From Pleodorina starrii (taxonomy: Eukaryota > Chlorophyta > Chlorophyceae > Chlamydomonadales > Volvocaceae): 64,000 nt of DNA. The DNA lies in contig BRXU01000009.1 of the NCBI GenBank assembly GCA_030267565.1, positions 2,733,501 to 2,797,500 of the forward strand. The letters run 5' to 3'. A program made the translations under genes and the position numbers. This document shows positions 36,486 through 48,839 of this stretch, piece by piece. Under the pieces are notes generated by a model that did no database searches, was not told the origin of the DNA, and saw only the letters and a program-made list of their open reading frames with translations. Numbering within the stretch: position 1 is the first letter of the stretch; each line of letters begins with the position of its first letter.

Positions 36486-37108
36486 CACGGCCGATTGCGT
36501 ATTATTTTCAGCCCAAATGTCCTCCCTGGTTTCCCTTCAGCGCTGTTTACGCCCCGCGTATCTCAAACCCGTTTAACGAGTGCCAGAAAGGCTGCCTGGA
36601 TCATACACCGGCATTATTTTCCAGTTGATATAATCAAATGAGGTCGCGCTTCCCAGATGAAGTGAATTGCAAGGAGCCCAAGTGCCCAACGTCCACCCAA
36701 CGTTCAAGTGGGGTCTTCGAGCAAGCAAGGCAAAATTGCGACGAAACGAACCGATAAGCGCGGTACTGTAGACGGGGTCGCCGTTGCCTCTGGGCTTTGC
36801 ATCGACTGTGCCGGAAGGTCGTTGTCCACGTTGTCCAGCCGGTAGTTCCAGCTGTCGTGCAAACAACAAGCATGTTACGCCTGCATCCTGCAGGCACTTG
36901 CCTCGTGGTGCAAGCCATAATTCATGTCTGGAGCTCACTGTCATAGTACTTTGAGCTTATACAAATTCTGAGCCACTCCCCTAACCGCTACGTATGCACA
37001 GAATCGTCTCGTGACAGAAGGCCCACCAGCTTGTGCCTGCTCTCTTGGACGACATGGGCAGCCTTTTTATGTAAGGTACATAGCTTATGGCCTGGCACCG
37101 GAGCAAGA
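36486..37108. promoter_or_regulatory. Divergent promoter interval PEX5 / Dzip1-like gene
   Basis: About 620 bases between head-to-head start codons, less GC-rich than the genes on either side. No distinct element recognised beyond the layout. Confidence 0.5.
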
Positions 37109-40100
37109 ATGAACACTCCGTCCATCGTCAGGTCGCTCGCTGAGCAGTCGGAGCAGCTCTCCCGCGACCTTGACAGCTTTTCTGACCGCGCATTTGAACT
37201 ACAGCGCTTGGCAAAAGCCTTGCAGGAGCGGTCGGGGCGAAAATGCGTCGATGCGGCCGTCCAAGTGGAGACGACAGCTGTTGGGGCACCTGCGTACCGT
37301 GAGTTTGACGCTTTCCCACTGTCGCTCGGTAGCTGAAGGCTTAGGCTTGCGCCCCAAGGCTCTCCACCCACGACGGGTCCAGGGTTGCACTAGCCTTCAG
37401 GAGGGGCCCCTCGTCGGGTTCGCCGGGGCAGGCCTGCTGAGAGCCGGCGGTCAAACGACGCGCAGGCTAACCGGCATGGGAAGGGGACCTCAAGCGTGGG
37501 GATTCCGTCCAGGGGAATCAGCTGCATGAGCGCAATTGCTTCGCCGGACGCGATTTGGCGCCTATCGGCCTGGTTTTTCTTTGCAAAGATCGGGCATTCC
37601 CCTGCGCCCTCCCGCCCTTGTAAACCCCAAAATCCACTTTCCCGCCTTTTTACCCCAAACCCACATCCCGCCTTTTAAAAATCCTCCCAAATCCACATTT
37701 GGGTGCCCCGACCCAGATCTCGATCGGGCGAAGCGCCTGGAGGCCTTCTCCTTCCAGCCCTTTGACCGGAAGGTCAACTGGCGGAAGCTGCGGGCCCTGA
37801 ACGTCGACCGCGTGGTGGGTCCCCCGGTCGCGACGCGGGTTCGTTCGCTGGGTGATGATGGGGCGGTGGCTGGGTACAGAATGACGATTCAGAGAGCGAC
37901 GGAATGGAGGCGACGTTGGAGGACGGACCCAGCGAGGGTGGAGTGGGGGGTGGAGACACACGCCGTCGCAGGGCAACTTCAGCTCAGCGGGCACACAGCT
38001 GCGCAGCTACCCACGGGGACGTGCGAGGTCGCCGCCAGGGCGAGATGCAGCCCACGTGACTTGTAACGACGTTCATAACGTCAACAACAACCGGCCGCGT
38101 CTCGGGGGCTTGGCTTACACAGAACGTACCCTTCCCGTCCCGCCCCGCCCCTCCCCTCAGGTCCGCGAAACCGACACGCGCAGCCTGCTGGACATGTACG
38201 GCGATCTGGCGTGCGCTGATCTGGAGAAGGAAAGCGTGTACGACCTCACAGAGTCCAACCTGCTAAAGGTACGGCACATGGAAGCAGGCTGACAGGCAGG
38301 CAGGCAGGCAGGCAGGCCAGGTGCCGCGGTGTGGTTTACGGTGCGTGACCCACCTTCCGGCTCTCGCCTCCGCGGCATCGCTGCGGTCCCATCTTTACAA
38401 CCTCCCGCCCCGTTCTCGCCCGCCCGCCCGGTTCCCGCCCGCCCGCCCACTCGCCCGGTTCTTGCCCACCCGCCCGGTTCTCGCCCGCCCGCCCGGTTCC
38501 CGCCCGATCCACCCCGCAGCTGGTCCGAGTGATGCAGTTGCTGCTCCAGCACCAGCAGTTCCAGCTGGAGCAGGGGCTGGGGGTGCAGCAGCTGCTGAGG
38601 GAGGAGCAGGTGTCGACTCTGGCGGCGCTGAGGATGATTCCGCACCTGGACGTCAAGGGGGTGGGAGAGGGACTGGGCAAGCTGCAGGGTGCGTGCGGGT
38701 GCCATCTGGGGTGTATGTGGGTGGGTGGGTGGGACGGTGGGTGGGTGGGGTGTGGCGTCAGCAGCGGGCGGGAGGGCGATGGCGGGGAGCGGGAGGGGCC
38801 GGGGTACGGAAGCGGTGTGGCGGGGGAGCGTCAAGTGGGACACCGGGTGAGCTGAGGCGGCTACCGTAATGGAGAGATGGGGAGCATTCGGTTGGGAATG
38901 AGGGTGGGGGGCATTCGAGTCCACCCTCGGAGGATGGAAAACACGCTCGGCGAAGAGAGCTGGCCGGCGATCCTGGCATATTCCACTCAGCGGCCCTCGC
39001 TCCGTTCCTGCTGTGACAATTGCCGTGGGTGAAGCGGTCGCGCCTGCTGACAGTCGGCGCGATTCACTGCTCTCCCCACCCCGTATGCATCGCGCTCAAG
39101 TCAAGCTGCCGGGCTGCGGCGCATCGTTGTCGTCGTTGACAACCGGCAGCCCTATGCCAAAAGCAAAGACGCAGCCCTAGGGGGCTGAAGGACTTTTGGT
39201 CATGCCCTGGGCCGTTCGGCTCCCCGTTCCAAACGCGCCCCCCGCTGCTTCCCGACCACAAAAACATCCCTCCTGCTCGTCCCGCCTCCCGCCCTGACGC
39301 CCCTGCCAGGCGAGTTTTACAAGGTGGCGGATGCGGATATGGACGCCATGTTTGCGCAGGCGAGTGTGCGTGACGGGCGCCCCTCCCCTGCCCCTGTCCC
39401 TGGGCTCGCTCAACCGGGACAAATCGGTGGAACGAACCGTGGCTCTTCTTCGTTTTTGTTGATTTGGTCTTGCCGCCCTGTGCCTACACAGCCCTTCTGC
39501 CCCCGTCGCCCTTCTGCGCTGCCCTGCGCCCTGCCGCCTGTCCTGATCTCGCAGGCCCGGGCGGAGGAGCGCATGGGCGCGAGGGGCACGCTAGCGAGCA
39601 ACGTGGACCAGGTCAAACAGGTAAACTGTGACAAGCTACGGTTAGGAAAGGAAGGAAGAAGGAAGAAAAGGACCCGTGGGATTGGCGCTGCGACGCAAGG
39701 GCGGAGCGGGCGAGGGCGAGGGGGGGGTGCGCGGCGGCGAAGGATGAAGGAAGAGCTGTTCCAAGGGGAAGGCGCGGAGGCGGGTTTGGCACGGCTGGGG
39801 CGTGCGTGCGTGCGTGCGCGCAGGAGGATGACGCTGTGTCGAGATCCGCGCGGGTCGAGATCCCGGGCCGTTGCTTCGCCGCGTGTCGTGTGGTTCGACC
39901 CTCGCCTCTGTTCTTCCTCTCCCGCCCCACAAAAACGCTGCGCTGCGGTGCGTCCAGGTGCTCGACCTGCGCGCCTTCGGTGGAACCCAGGCGGCCGCGT
40001 CGGCCGAACCCCTCGCGGCAGCGCCGAACGCTGTCACCGCATCCGCTGCGGCGGCCATGGCGGCGGCGCCTGGTGGCGTCGCGCCCGCGCCCGCGGCGGC

Positions 40101-40209
40101 GGCGGCGGCGGCCACGTCGCTGCCGCAGCAGTCACTGTCGGTGCGCGAGTCCGGGCGAGCTTACGCCCGTCTGTCGGCGATGCCGGGACTCCCCACGGGT
40201 CCAGTGTAA
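37109..40209 (+). CDS. Dzip1 N-terminal-domain-like protein (possible ciliary protein)
   Basis: Exons: 37109-37298, 37717-37814, 38161-38268, 38520-38688, 39310-39365 (or 39359 with a GC donor), 39555-39620, 39958-40209; about 312 aa, all phases agree. The first exon is a coiled-coil-like stretch (LSRDLDSFSDRAFELQRLA). Next comes FSFQPFDRKVNWRKLRALN-VDRV, then DTRSLLDMYGDLACADLEKE, then NLLKLVRVMQLLLQHQQFQL. This order (aromatic-Q-P, V-x-WRK-L, x-VDRV-RE, LLKL-R-QLL) resembles the N-terminal domain of DZIP1/IGUANA, a basal-body and Hedgehog/ciliogenesis protein. No C2H2 zinc finger and no long C-terminal coiled coil follow, so it is shorter than animal DZIP1. The C-terminus is Ala-rich. The assignment rests on remembered family pattern, not a search. 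Confidence 0.6.
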
Positions 40210-41629
40210 GGACCAAGCCACGCGCGGGGGCTCGACACCCGCGCAGTCAAACCCCTCATCGAAAAGGAAGTTAAACATGAGAAACTGTTCATTAACAATT
40301 TAGCCCGCGCCGTTATGTGGGCGGGGTGGGGCAGGGCAGGGCAGGGCTGCATGAGTCGGAGAGGGGCCAAAACACGGGTATGCAGGGGGCGCGCTGTCAC
40401 ATCAGGTCATGTCCTAGAAACGGCCGGGGGGCGTCTGGACTGGGCTGCAGCGGCGGCGGATGGCATTACTGACGCGGCGAAGCGGAAACGAGGATCAAGG
40501 TTTGGGAGAAGATGTTGCGATGCTGCAACAGTCACGTATCGGTATGGGAGCGTGTCCAGCGGCCGCGGAAGCGGACGCGAAAGGCGCACTGCCGAGATCT
40601 GCGCGCGCGTGACTACACAGTGCGGGGCTACCGCACAGCGACGGCATCATCGAGTGGCGACTTGAAAGGGAGTGGCGTGGCAAAGGCAGGCCGCGCCAGC
40701 CGAACGCCGGTGCTGTAGGCGGTTTTCTAGCGGGAAACATGCTTTGCAGCTTTGCATCGAATCAAAAATCTTGATCATCCTTGCATGAGGGGGGCATCTG
40801 CGGGTGCCATCTGCGGTCTTTTTGAGGGAGGAAGGGAGGGACGGAGGTGCTGATGACGGAGACACGGGCAGGGCGGAGCGAGGCGCGCTGGCTTTTGGGT
40901 TGGGTTTGGGTTTTTCGGGCCGGTGTCCAGGCGTGACAATTGTCTCAGCGGGCCGCTCAGAACCGCTACCGGTAATTCGGTTCGGACAATGCAGTCATGG
41001 CCTTGCCCGTGTGCAATCCAGCTTGTTCCGGGATGACAAAATGCTGAGAAATGAGGCGGTGTTGGGCGTGGTAAGCTTGGGCTATTCACACAGCTCCAGC
41101 AAGTCGCAGGCACCGATAAAACGATCTCAAGTCACGATGATGACCCATGGGACGGTCTCAAGGGCGAGAGCCGAGGCGGCGCGGCGATTCACGCTGTTCG
41201 CGTGACGAGATCTCGTTTGTATCGTAAACCGCCCGTGTGGCCGCCCAAATCGATGTATGTGCTTGGTCAACTCGGAAGTAGAAACAACCTTGGCGAAGGC
41301 GGCTGACCTGGCTCTTTCCGAGACCGAAGAGCGCTCCCAGTCCAAGACCCGGAACACAACTCAAAAAAAGTGTCCCGCTCCGACATTCGGGCCTTGGCAA
41401 TCGCGCGCGCCGCACATATCTGATACTGCAGCAATCCAATACATTCTCTCCAAACCTCCAAAACCTTCTTCCACTACCTTGTCCCAGATTTTCGACTTAC
41501 GTGTCAAGAAGAAGGCACTGCGCCACAGCTTTTCGTCCAACACCGCACAACGCAACGCCTCCTAGCCCCAAAGTTCCTCACCGGACGCCCTGCCGAGCAC
41601 CTTTCCGGGCGCCTCCAGCCGCGCCAAAA
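40210..41629. other. Spacer between Dzip1-like gene and USP gene
   Basis: Should contain the 3' UTR of the upstream gene and the promoter and 5' UTR of the downstream gene, which point the same way. Short open frames on both strands are not supported by any recognisable protein. An AT-richer stretch at 41200-41570 precedes the USP start. Confidence 0.55.
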
Positions 41630-44600
41630 ATGAGGACATCCATCCTCGTCTCGACAGGTCGGTTAACAGACTCTGCCACAGGCCTTTGGTCCCGGCAGCG
41701 CCAGCGCCCAAGCCAGCCGCCGGCCTCGGCCACGGCAGCCGCGAGCTTCCTCCAACCGCATCCCCAATGTGCGCCTCGGCCGCCTCGGCGACTCTCCTTC
41801 GCCGCGCCGCTGCGCGCCACGCCTGACGACGCCAGTTCCGGGTCCGCGGCCGGCAAGTCGCGCCCAGCTTCCCCGGGACCCCAGACGGAGGCCGCCAGTG
41901 AGGCGCCGCAGGCGCCTCGCCCGCCGACGGGCATGTCTGGCAGCGCGGGCTTCGGCGGCGCCGGCGGCCAGTCCGAGCGCGCCGCCACCGCCGCGGCCGA
42001 AGCAACGGTCGCGGAGGCGGCGGCGACGGCGCGCCAACGTCCTCTGGTGGAGCAGCAGCAGGCGCCGCCGACGGTCTCCGACTTCCGGACCAATCCGCGG
42101 GTCGGCGCGGCGGCGGAGGCCGCCGCGGTGGCGGAGTCGGAGGTGGCGGCGGCGGCGGCCGAGGCGGAGGTGGCGGTGACGGCGGCGTCGGCGGCGGCGG
42201 CGCACCTTCACGCCGCCAGCCACAGTATCGATATGTTGCGTACACACCCGCACGAGTTCAGTTGCGAGGAGCCCAGCACGGCCGGCGGCACCATCCTGGT
42301 TGCGCTGGACGACACCGACGACGCGGCGGCGGCGGTGGATTGGGTGGCCAAGAACCTGTTCATACCAGGCGAGTTGTACGGTACCGTAGTACGGCACGGT
42401 ACGGCTGCGCGGCGCGCCGCGGCGCGGCGCGGCGCGGTGGATGAATGACGGCGCGGCGACGTGCAGCGCGGTGTGCCGTACAAACCCCAAAACGCCCCAA
42501 AACACACACAATATACAACCCCCCGCAGGTTTGGACGAGCTGCGAGTGGTCCACGTGGTGTGTGACCCACGCACGCTGCAGTGGCAGACCTCGTTGGGCA
42601 CTTCCGCCAGCGGTCGCCCCATCGCCCTCAGCTCGCTGGACCTGGGCCTCAGTCCGCCGGCGGGGCGGGGCACCTACGGAGACGTGGAGATTGACCTGCA
42701 CGTGAGTGGGGTGGGGCGGTGGTGGGTGGTGGTATGGGGGTGTGGTGGTGTGGTGTGGTGTGGCGGCGGCGGCTGCGCGAGGTTGCGACGCCGGCTGCTG
42801 TCGTTGCCGCTGCCTCTGCCAGTGCTGCTTGCTCTTGGCGCTGCGGATGTGTGGCTTCTGCTGCACTGCTGTTGTCGCCACTGCATGCCAATTTGCCGGA
42901 TTTAGATTGCCGGCCGCAATCCATCATCGCCATTCATTTTCCGTACCGGGCATCCGTCTTTTCGTGCCGTGTGGTTTTTCTTTTACAATGGTAAAACAGG
43001 ATTACGTGGCGCGTCTCAACAAGGCCGCCGAGAAGGTGGTGGAGCGCCGCTGTGAGAGCCTCCGCCAGGGAGGCATCAAGTACGAGGTAAGCACACACAC
43101 GGGGTGCTGCATGCAGTACGATGTGTATTGTACGGCATGCCTGGCGGCAAGGAAGCGCGGCCGGGGCGTCATCGATCGACTCACTCACTCACTCACTCAC
43201 TCACTCACTCACTCGCTCACACAAACAGGTCGAGCTGCCGCGGCTGCCCTCGGCTCGCTCCGCCGCGGGTATCGCCGAGGCGCTCCTGGACGCGGTCCGT
43301 CGCAACGACGCCACCCTGCTGGTGGTGGCGAGCCACGGGCCAGGTACTAGGGCGCCGTGCGGTGTGTGTGCGCGGACTTCCTCTTAAACAACCCCCAATT
43401 GCGAATTGCGAATGGGGGGCGGGAGGAGGGGTGCAAGCGCGCGCAACTGGTGAAACGTGTAGAAGCTGGGGGCAGAACATTCCGTGCGCGAGAGTACGGT
43501 TAGTTGTCTTGCTAAGGGGGAGGCACGCCACGGCGCCGGTCGCCGGACCGCGTGTATTGCCACCCGCGAACATTAGAAGTCTGAAGCCAAAAAAACGGAA
43601 AGCCTGAAGCCTGAGGCGGAGCTCCCTCGGCGCCGCCGCCGCCGTCGCGCGGCCGTCCCCTCGCGCCGCTCCACCTCGCCACCGTCGGGCCCCATTGACA
43701 GTCCTGGCATGACGCGGTAACAACCACCCCTCCCTGACCCCCCGACACCGCCCACCCCGCAGGCGCGCTCGCCGAGTACGGATCCGTCAGTCGCTTCTGC
43801 TACCAGCACTCCACCGTGCCGTTGCTGCTGATGCCCAGCCCCGAAACCCAGGCGATGGCGTGTACCAGGGCGGCGCCCGCGGATGGCGGCGCTGCCAGAA
43901 CCGCCGCCGCCGGCGGCGGCGCCGTCGGCTCTGAGATTCTGTTGGTAGTCAACCACCTAGAGGAGCTGGCCAACGTGTGGCAGTGGGTGGCCGACAACTG
44001 CACGCGAAAAGGTACGACGCGGCAGTACGATTCGTACGACATGTAACAGCGCACAGCGCAGCCAGTGTCATGTGTGATGGCGCTCGGAAGAGCAGAGCGC
44101 TGTTTGTTGTTGTTATAGTTATTTCAGTTGGAAGAAGCGGTACCGCATGCCCGCATGAGATTGCAGGCAGGAGATTGCCTTTTGCCGGCTTCTTCTGAAC
44201 AGCCGCCGGCACAACTCTTGTAAAGATCACCCACCGCCGCTCCTCTTGCCGCGCCGTCATCTTCACTCGTCACCAAATCTGGCCCGAATCTGTACGGCCA
44301 TGTACGACACCCCAGGCGACCGGCTGGCCATCTGGCACGTGGCGGGGCCGAGTGCCAGCGGAATGCCCTCTCTGCCCATCGCTATCGCCAATCAGATGCG
44401 CCGCCGCGGGATGGGCGATGTGTCGTACCGTACGATGTACAGCGCTACGGGCGATCCGCAGGACCTGGCCGAGCAGGTATGTGCGATGTACAGCGCTCCG
44501 GACGCACGGCACGCACTTCGCAACATTGCCGTACCGCGTAGAACGCTGTTCAACGAATCAAATCGCGTTAAAACTCGCTTCTGGTGGGACAGCCGGCTGC

Positions 44601-45079
44601 TGCTTGCTGCCCAGGGCGCCACGGAAATACCGGCAGGAGGTACGGCCTCTCACGGCACAGGGTCTGCCGTACGTCATGTAGTACAGCACATAAGGCTTGC
44701 CGTATCAACGCGGAATGCCTCCCGCTGCGCTGGTCTGTCGCCTCGCTAGAAGGCCTCCTGACGCGGCGGGATATGTTTTTTTTCCCGCGTCCGCTGCCTT
44801 GCCCTGCCCTCGCCCTGCCCTGTCCGTGTCCTTTTTTTTCGTGTCCGCTGCCTCGCCCTGCCCTGCCCTGCCCACCCCTGCCCTGCCCTGCCCTGCCCAC
44901 ACCTGCCCTCGCCCCCCCAGGTGTGCCAGGAGGCCGCCTGTAACTCCACCGTCAAACTGGTGGTGCTGCTCAACTACTCGCGCCGCGGCCTGATCCAGGA
45001 GGCGCTCCACGGCAGCATCGCCTCGCACCTCAGCCGCCACTGCCCCAAGCCGCTGCTGCTGCTGCAGCTGCCCGAGTGA
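41630..45079 (+). CDS. Tandem universal stress protein (UspA) domain protein, possibly plastid-targeted
   Basis: Exons: 41630-42368, 42529-42701, 43000-43086, 43229-43343, 43763-44011, 44316-44476, 44921-45079; about 560 aa, all phases fit. The first intron starts with GC (CCAG then GCGAGT). Residues 1 to about 215 are Ser/Ala/Arg- then Ala/Glu-rich, and the first 70 look like a transit peptide. The first USP domain starts about residue 219 (TILVALDDTDDAAAAVDW), followed by LDELRVVHVVCDP, a helix AEKVVERRCESL, and DATLLVVASHGPG-ALAEYGSVSRF, the family's G-x-G...GS phosphate-binding region with a shortened loop. A second, more divergent domain starts about residue 427 (EILLVVNHLEELANVWQW) and ends with a KLVVLLNYSRRG strand and PLLLLQLPE. 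USP domains bind ATP or serve as stress-regulated scaffolds; the specific role here is unknown. Confidence 0.88.
43179..43220 (+). repeat. (TCAC)n tetranucleotide microsatellite
   Basis: About ten TCAC units directly upstream of the acceptor of exon 43229-43343 in the USP gene. Confidence 0.95.
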
Positions 45080-45153
45080 GTGAATGCGCCCTAGATGGTG
45101 AGGTTCTGCGTTGACTCAGAATGCGCCAGCGCAGGACCCTAGTGGTCCCTCAT

Positions 45154-45158
45154 TGTAA
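45154..45158 (+). terminator. TGTAA polyadenylation signal of the USP gene
   Basis: First TGTAA after the stop, 75 bases downstream. Confidence 0.45.
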
Positions 45159-46742
45159 CTCTCGCGCCCTAGGTGGTGGTGGGCCGGCCTAGGTGACGCT
45201 GGTGGTGGTGGGGCAGCCGAGGAGCCAAAGAAAAACCGGTCGTCAGAGTAGCGTGTGCTGTGTGTGTATGGGGAGGGGGAAGGCGCTGTCCCGAGGCGGG
45301 AGAGAACGGGGGGTAGAGGGCGGTGCGCTCTCAAAAGAGGTTGGACGAGGGCGCTCTTGAACTGAGCCGGCGCCAAGGTGGGAGGAGTGTGGCGCAGGGC
45401 ACTCCGGCGCAAGGACGCACAGCCGGGGCTGTCCGGGAGTGGCGACGAAGGCAGCTGGGGGCTGCCTGGTTGGACAGATTGTGGTCCGGGTTGTTGGTTC
45501 GGTGTTGGTTCGGTGTTGGTTCGGGATGGGCTTGGAGTGTGGCGCTGAGTGGGAAAGCCGTGCTCGCGAGGATGTTTAATGTGCGGCCGGCGGAGTCGGG
45601 CGGTGGCGGTAGGTAGGCCAGGCAGGGGCGCAGCAGAGCGCTTGTGAAGGATCCCTCCGGTTACCACTGCAGGGTTACCGTAGTATGTGGCCTTCCTACC
45701 GAGTGCTGCAACGCAGAGGTTCGAGGTTGTCGGGAGCTTCGGCACCGGACCGCGGCCGAGGGCCGACCCCCGCGCATTTACAAGCGTCAATACAAAAGTT
45801 GAGAACGAAGAGGAGGCGTTTCTTCTGAATTGGGGCTGGCGTTGGGTTTTGACCCAGCTGTAATAATGGTTGAATGAATGAACCGTTTCACAGTGGGGTG
45901 GGGGGGGGGTAGGAATGAGGGGGAAGGGGCCCAAGAGGTTGTTTTTTTATTGGGCGGGGGCAAACGTTTAGAAGCCGCGGCTCCGAAGCCGCAGATTTCA
46001 GATTCGTGGATTCCGCCGCTTACAAGCCGTCGGAAGGTAGGGCCCCACTGAGACGCCCCGACCCCCGCCTGCGCGCATCGCCTGGGCAGCGTCATCCAGT
46101 GGTAAGGGACGGCCGGAAGTGTTCGCCCCGGGCCCCCCCTCCCTGCCGGTGTGCCGACCGGCCCCTGGGCGAGCGTGAAATGCGGTAATGGTCCTGTACA
46201 GTAGCTGCCACCAAACTAGCAATCTCGAAAAAAAGCTCCAGTCAGCAAACGCCGAGATCCCCACTACTCCGGGGGGAGGGAGAGATTTTTGGGCGGGTTG
46301 TGGGTGGGTGTGGTGATACAAGTGGTACGGTACCGTCGCAGTGAAACGGAGGCGAAGAAGGCGAATCCGGACGCTGCAATACTGCGGGTGGGTGGTTGGG
46401 TGGGTGGGGGGCAGAGTTGAGAGTTGACCGACGGCGTGCTGTCATCGGACTGGGGATGGAGATGCCGACCTGGGGACGAACCTCCGGACCTGGTTCCGTG
46501 TGCAAATCTCAGAGTCGCCGTCCCTGTTTCGGCGAGGGCTAGGGGGCCAGGGCACCACGTGCCGCGACAGGCCTGCCGGCCCATCCTGGTGCCTCAGGTT
46601 TGGCGTGTGCGCGTGCAGCTGTGGGGACGATGGAGCAAGCCAGCCGCACAAGCGGTTACTGCTGTAATGGGATAGCCAACATCGGGGCGGCAGCACTACT
46701 TAGGGTAAGCGCGGGTGTTTCCGTTCACGACGTGAACGACTG

Positions 46743-47351
46743 GTGACTGTTCGCTGAACCTTCACTGAATGTTCAGCGAACAGTCACGGGGAACGTTCAC
46801 TGAATGTTCAGTGAACGATCGTCAAAGCCAGGTGGCCGACGTCAATGGTACTCCCGTCTTCCAAATACGCAATCATGGTCGCATCTGCAGGTGCATCAAA
46901 CGAAATGCCGGACCCGACGAAATAAATTGTCTGAAGATGCACGGCCGGCCAATGCTTGTCGAGAAGCAGCAGTGCCTTGTCAAGATCCATGTTGACTTCA
47001 TGCAGAACTAGCCGGCAGAGAAACTCATTCAGGAGTGCCTGCCAACCGTGGTGAGGGACCGGTGCGCTTGTAGGTCGTACTATTTTGGAAAATAGTACGG
47101 CACGCATGCTCCCGCGCTGTTCCCGCGCACATAAAAGGTATTCACATAACTGCTTGGCCTTGTATCGGTTCGTTATATGTGCCCCAGCAGCTTTGGTCAC
47201 TTAGGCAGCTATTCATAAGTCAAAAGCACAAAAGGACTTTAATCTCGCTTTGCTTGCAGTACAAGGGCCTGAACGGTGAACCTTCACTGAACGTCCACGG
47301 TGAGCGTTCAGTGCAGGTTCAGTTAACGTTCATTCTCATTTCAGTGAACGA
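46743..47351. mobile_element. Possible small mobile element bounded by GTTCACTGAA-type inverted repeats
   Basis: The left end has a perfect 16-bp inverted repeat (46743-46758 with 46772-46787) and a perfect 10-bp palindrome pair GTTCACTGAA/TTCAGTGAAC (46795-46816). The right end (47271-47351) has several imperfect copies of the same TTCACTGAA/TTCAGTGAA words in both orientations. The interior is less GC-rich than its surroundings and has a minus-strand open frame, 47200 to 46808. From its internal ATG near 47110 this gives about 100 aa that look unlike the shadow frames (LLLLDKHWPAVHL). No transposase motif is visible and no target-site duplication was established. Confidence 0.35.
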
Positions 47352-48839
47352 AGAAACCCGCGTTTACCCGAGGTACTCGGCGGCAGCGGGGTTGGTCCCT
47401 GTGGGTCACACGCTCGCATCAGGTTGCCACACTACCGTGCAGCATTGTAACGAGATATGGAAAGTGGCCTCTTGTCTATGGCATGCTCCGCTTCAATGTA
47501 GTCGTTCGAACCATGCTGGTGCCAGTTCGAATCCATACAAGTATGGGGCCCATGCCCCGACGGCTGACGTCCTAACACAAGTCAAAGTTCGAACCTGGCT
47601 CCAGACAGTCCGATGTTCCGTAGACCTGCAGGAGAAACGTTATACCCGACGGGGGCCGCTGGGCACTGCAGCCGCACGGAAGCAGCTACTGGTAAACAGC
47701 CCAACCTCGCTTCTTGCCGCCTGGGTGTGCAGATCGGTTTAGGCAATTAGCGCACGCGCGCCGCCGCGACATCCGTACCGTCCTTGGATCCAGCAGTCCT
47801 GTAGCGGTGTCCCCCTTGTTACCATCACTTACCGCCTAGATAATCGAATTGACGCCCTGACAGCCCGCTGGCTAGCAGCCGCGACGCGGCACTACAAGTC
47901 CCGCGCCCCAAAGTCCAGCCTCCCACACACAGACACAAGCAAGACCTGCCTTTCAAAGCTCATTCGTTCGTGCGTTCGTCCTCGAGACGCTTTTTGCTGG
48001 CTCAACTGGCCTCAACTGGCTCAACTGGTTTGGCCCGTAATGGCATCGCGTATCTTCGCACCGCATCCCGGCATCCCTGCGGCCGTGCGGAGGGGTAGCA
48101 GGTGCAGCAGACGGCACAGCACGCCTCAGCCGCCCCCTAAATGCCGCCCACAACAGCAGCAACCTCCGCCCAATCCACACACACACAGGCCATCTCCTCA
48201 AAGCGTCACCAGCGCTTGCAGCAAAAGCCAGCAAGGACCGCCTTTCACCCAGCGAAACCCGCGCCTAACCCGCGCCGGTCCCACGCGAACATGCGGGGGA
48301 GGCGACAGGCATGGAGGAAAGCTGAGAAGGTACAAACCAGTGCGCAGGCAGGCAGGGCAAGCTCGCCACCTCCGGCGGAGCGCCCCCCACGACCCGTGGG
48401 TCGTGGGATTAGGCCGCCCGCCATCACCCGCGAGGCCCCTCGTCCGCCCACGATTGCCCTTCTCGCCCCTCACCCCCATGCCTGTCCCCATACACGCGCC
48501 TCAACACCCCGGACCCCGCGACCTGTCCCCTTGCCGCTGCCGCAGGCAGGTGGTGCAAGGACCAAGGAGTACACCACCCGCTCTCCCAGCCCCATGCACT
48601 CCTCCCCACCGGCATCTGCCCAGCCCCCTTCCCCAGGGTCCCTTGCGCACCGCCCCGCCCCGCCCAGCTCCCAACTGCTCTGTCGCCGCCGCAGCCGCCT
48701 CCTCACGGGCTGCTGCGCCAGCAGCAGCAGCACAACTGCCAGCGACCTTGCCTTTCGCAAAAAATGCGACAAAGCCTTCTGTTGCGGGACGGGCTGTCGA
48801 GCTTGGCATCGCCGACGGCTGAGGCCGCCGCTAATGGGG

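Larger units (their letters stand above)
45080..48839. other. 3.8-kb stretch without a convincing gene
   Basis: Begins with the USP 3' UTR and ends with the SELT 3' UTR (minus). Contents include a triple direct repeat of TGTTGGTTCGG at about 45495-45528, G-rich runs near 45900 and 46270, an inverted-repeat-rich segment at 46743-47351, three TTCGAAC/T motifs at 47510-47600 that do not fold into a tRNA, and Pro/Arg-coding-like GC-rich sequence at 48040-48840. Open frames of 100-290 codons here have biased composition and no recognisable family. Confidence 0.5.

Noticed and set aside
45116..45934. 272-codon minus-strand open frame
   Set aside because: Pro/Ser/Thr-rich with no recognisable domain, directly after the USP stop; composition fits a chance frame in GC-rich DNA.
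47510..47600. tRNA-like B-box words (GTTCGAAC/T)
   Set aside because: Flanking bases cannot pair into a T-arm or acceptor stem; at most a degenerate SINE trace.
47179..47742. 187-codon plus-strand open frame in the gene-poor region
   Set aside because: Crosses the right inverted-repeat cluster and has no family resemblance.
48425..48473. SECIS-like arrangement GTGA ... AA ... TGAT on the minus strand
   Set aside because: Only about five paired bases and three G-G mismatches next to the quartet, with the AA too close to the GTGA. Not a credible SECIS without a proper search.
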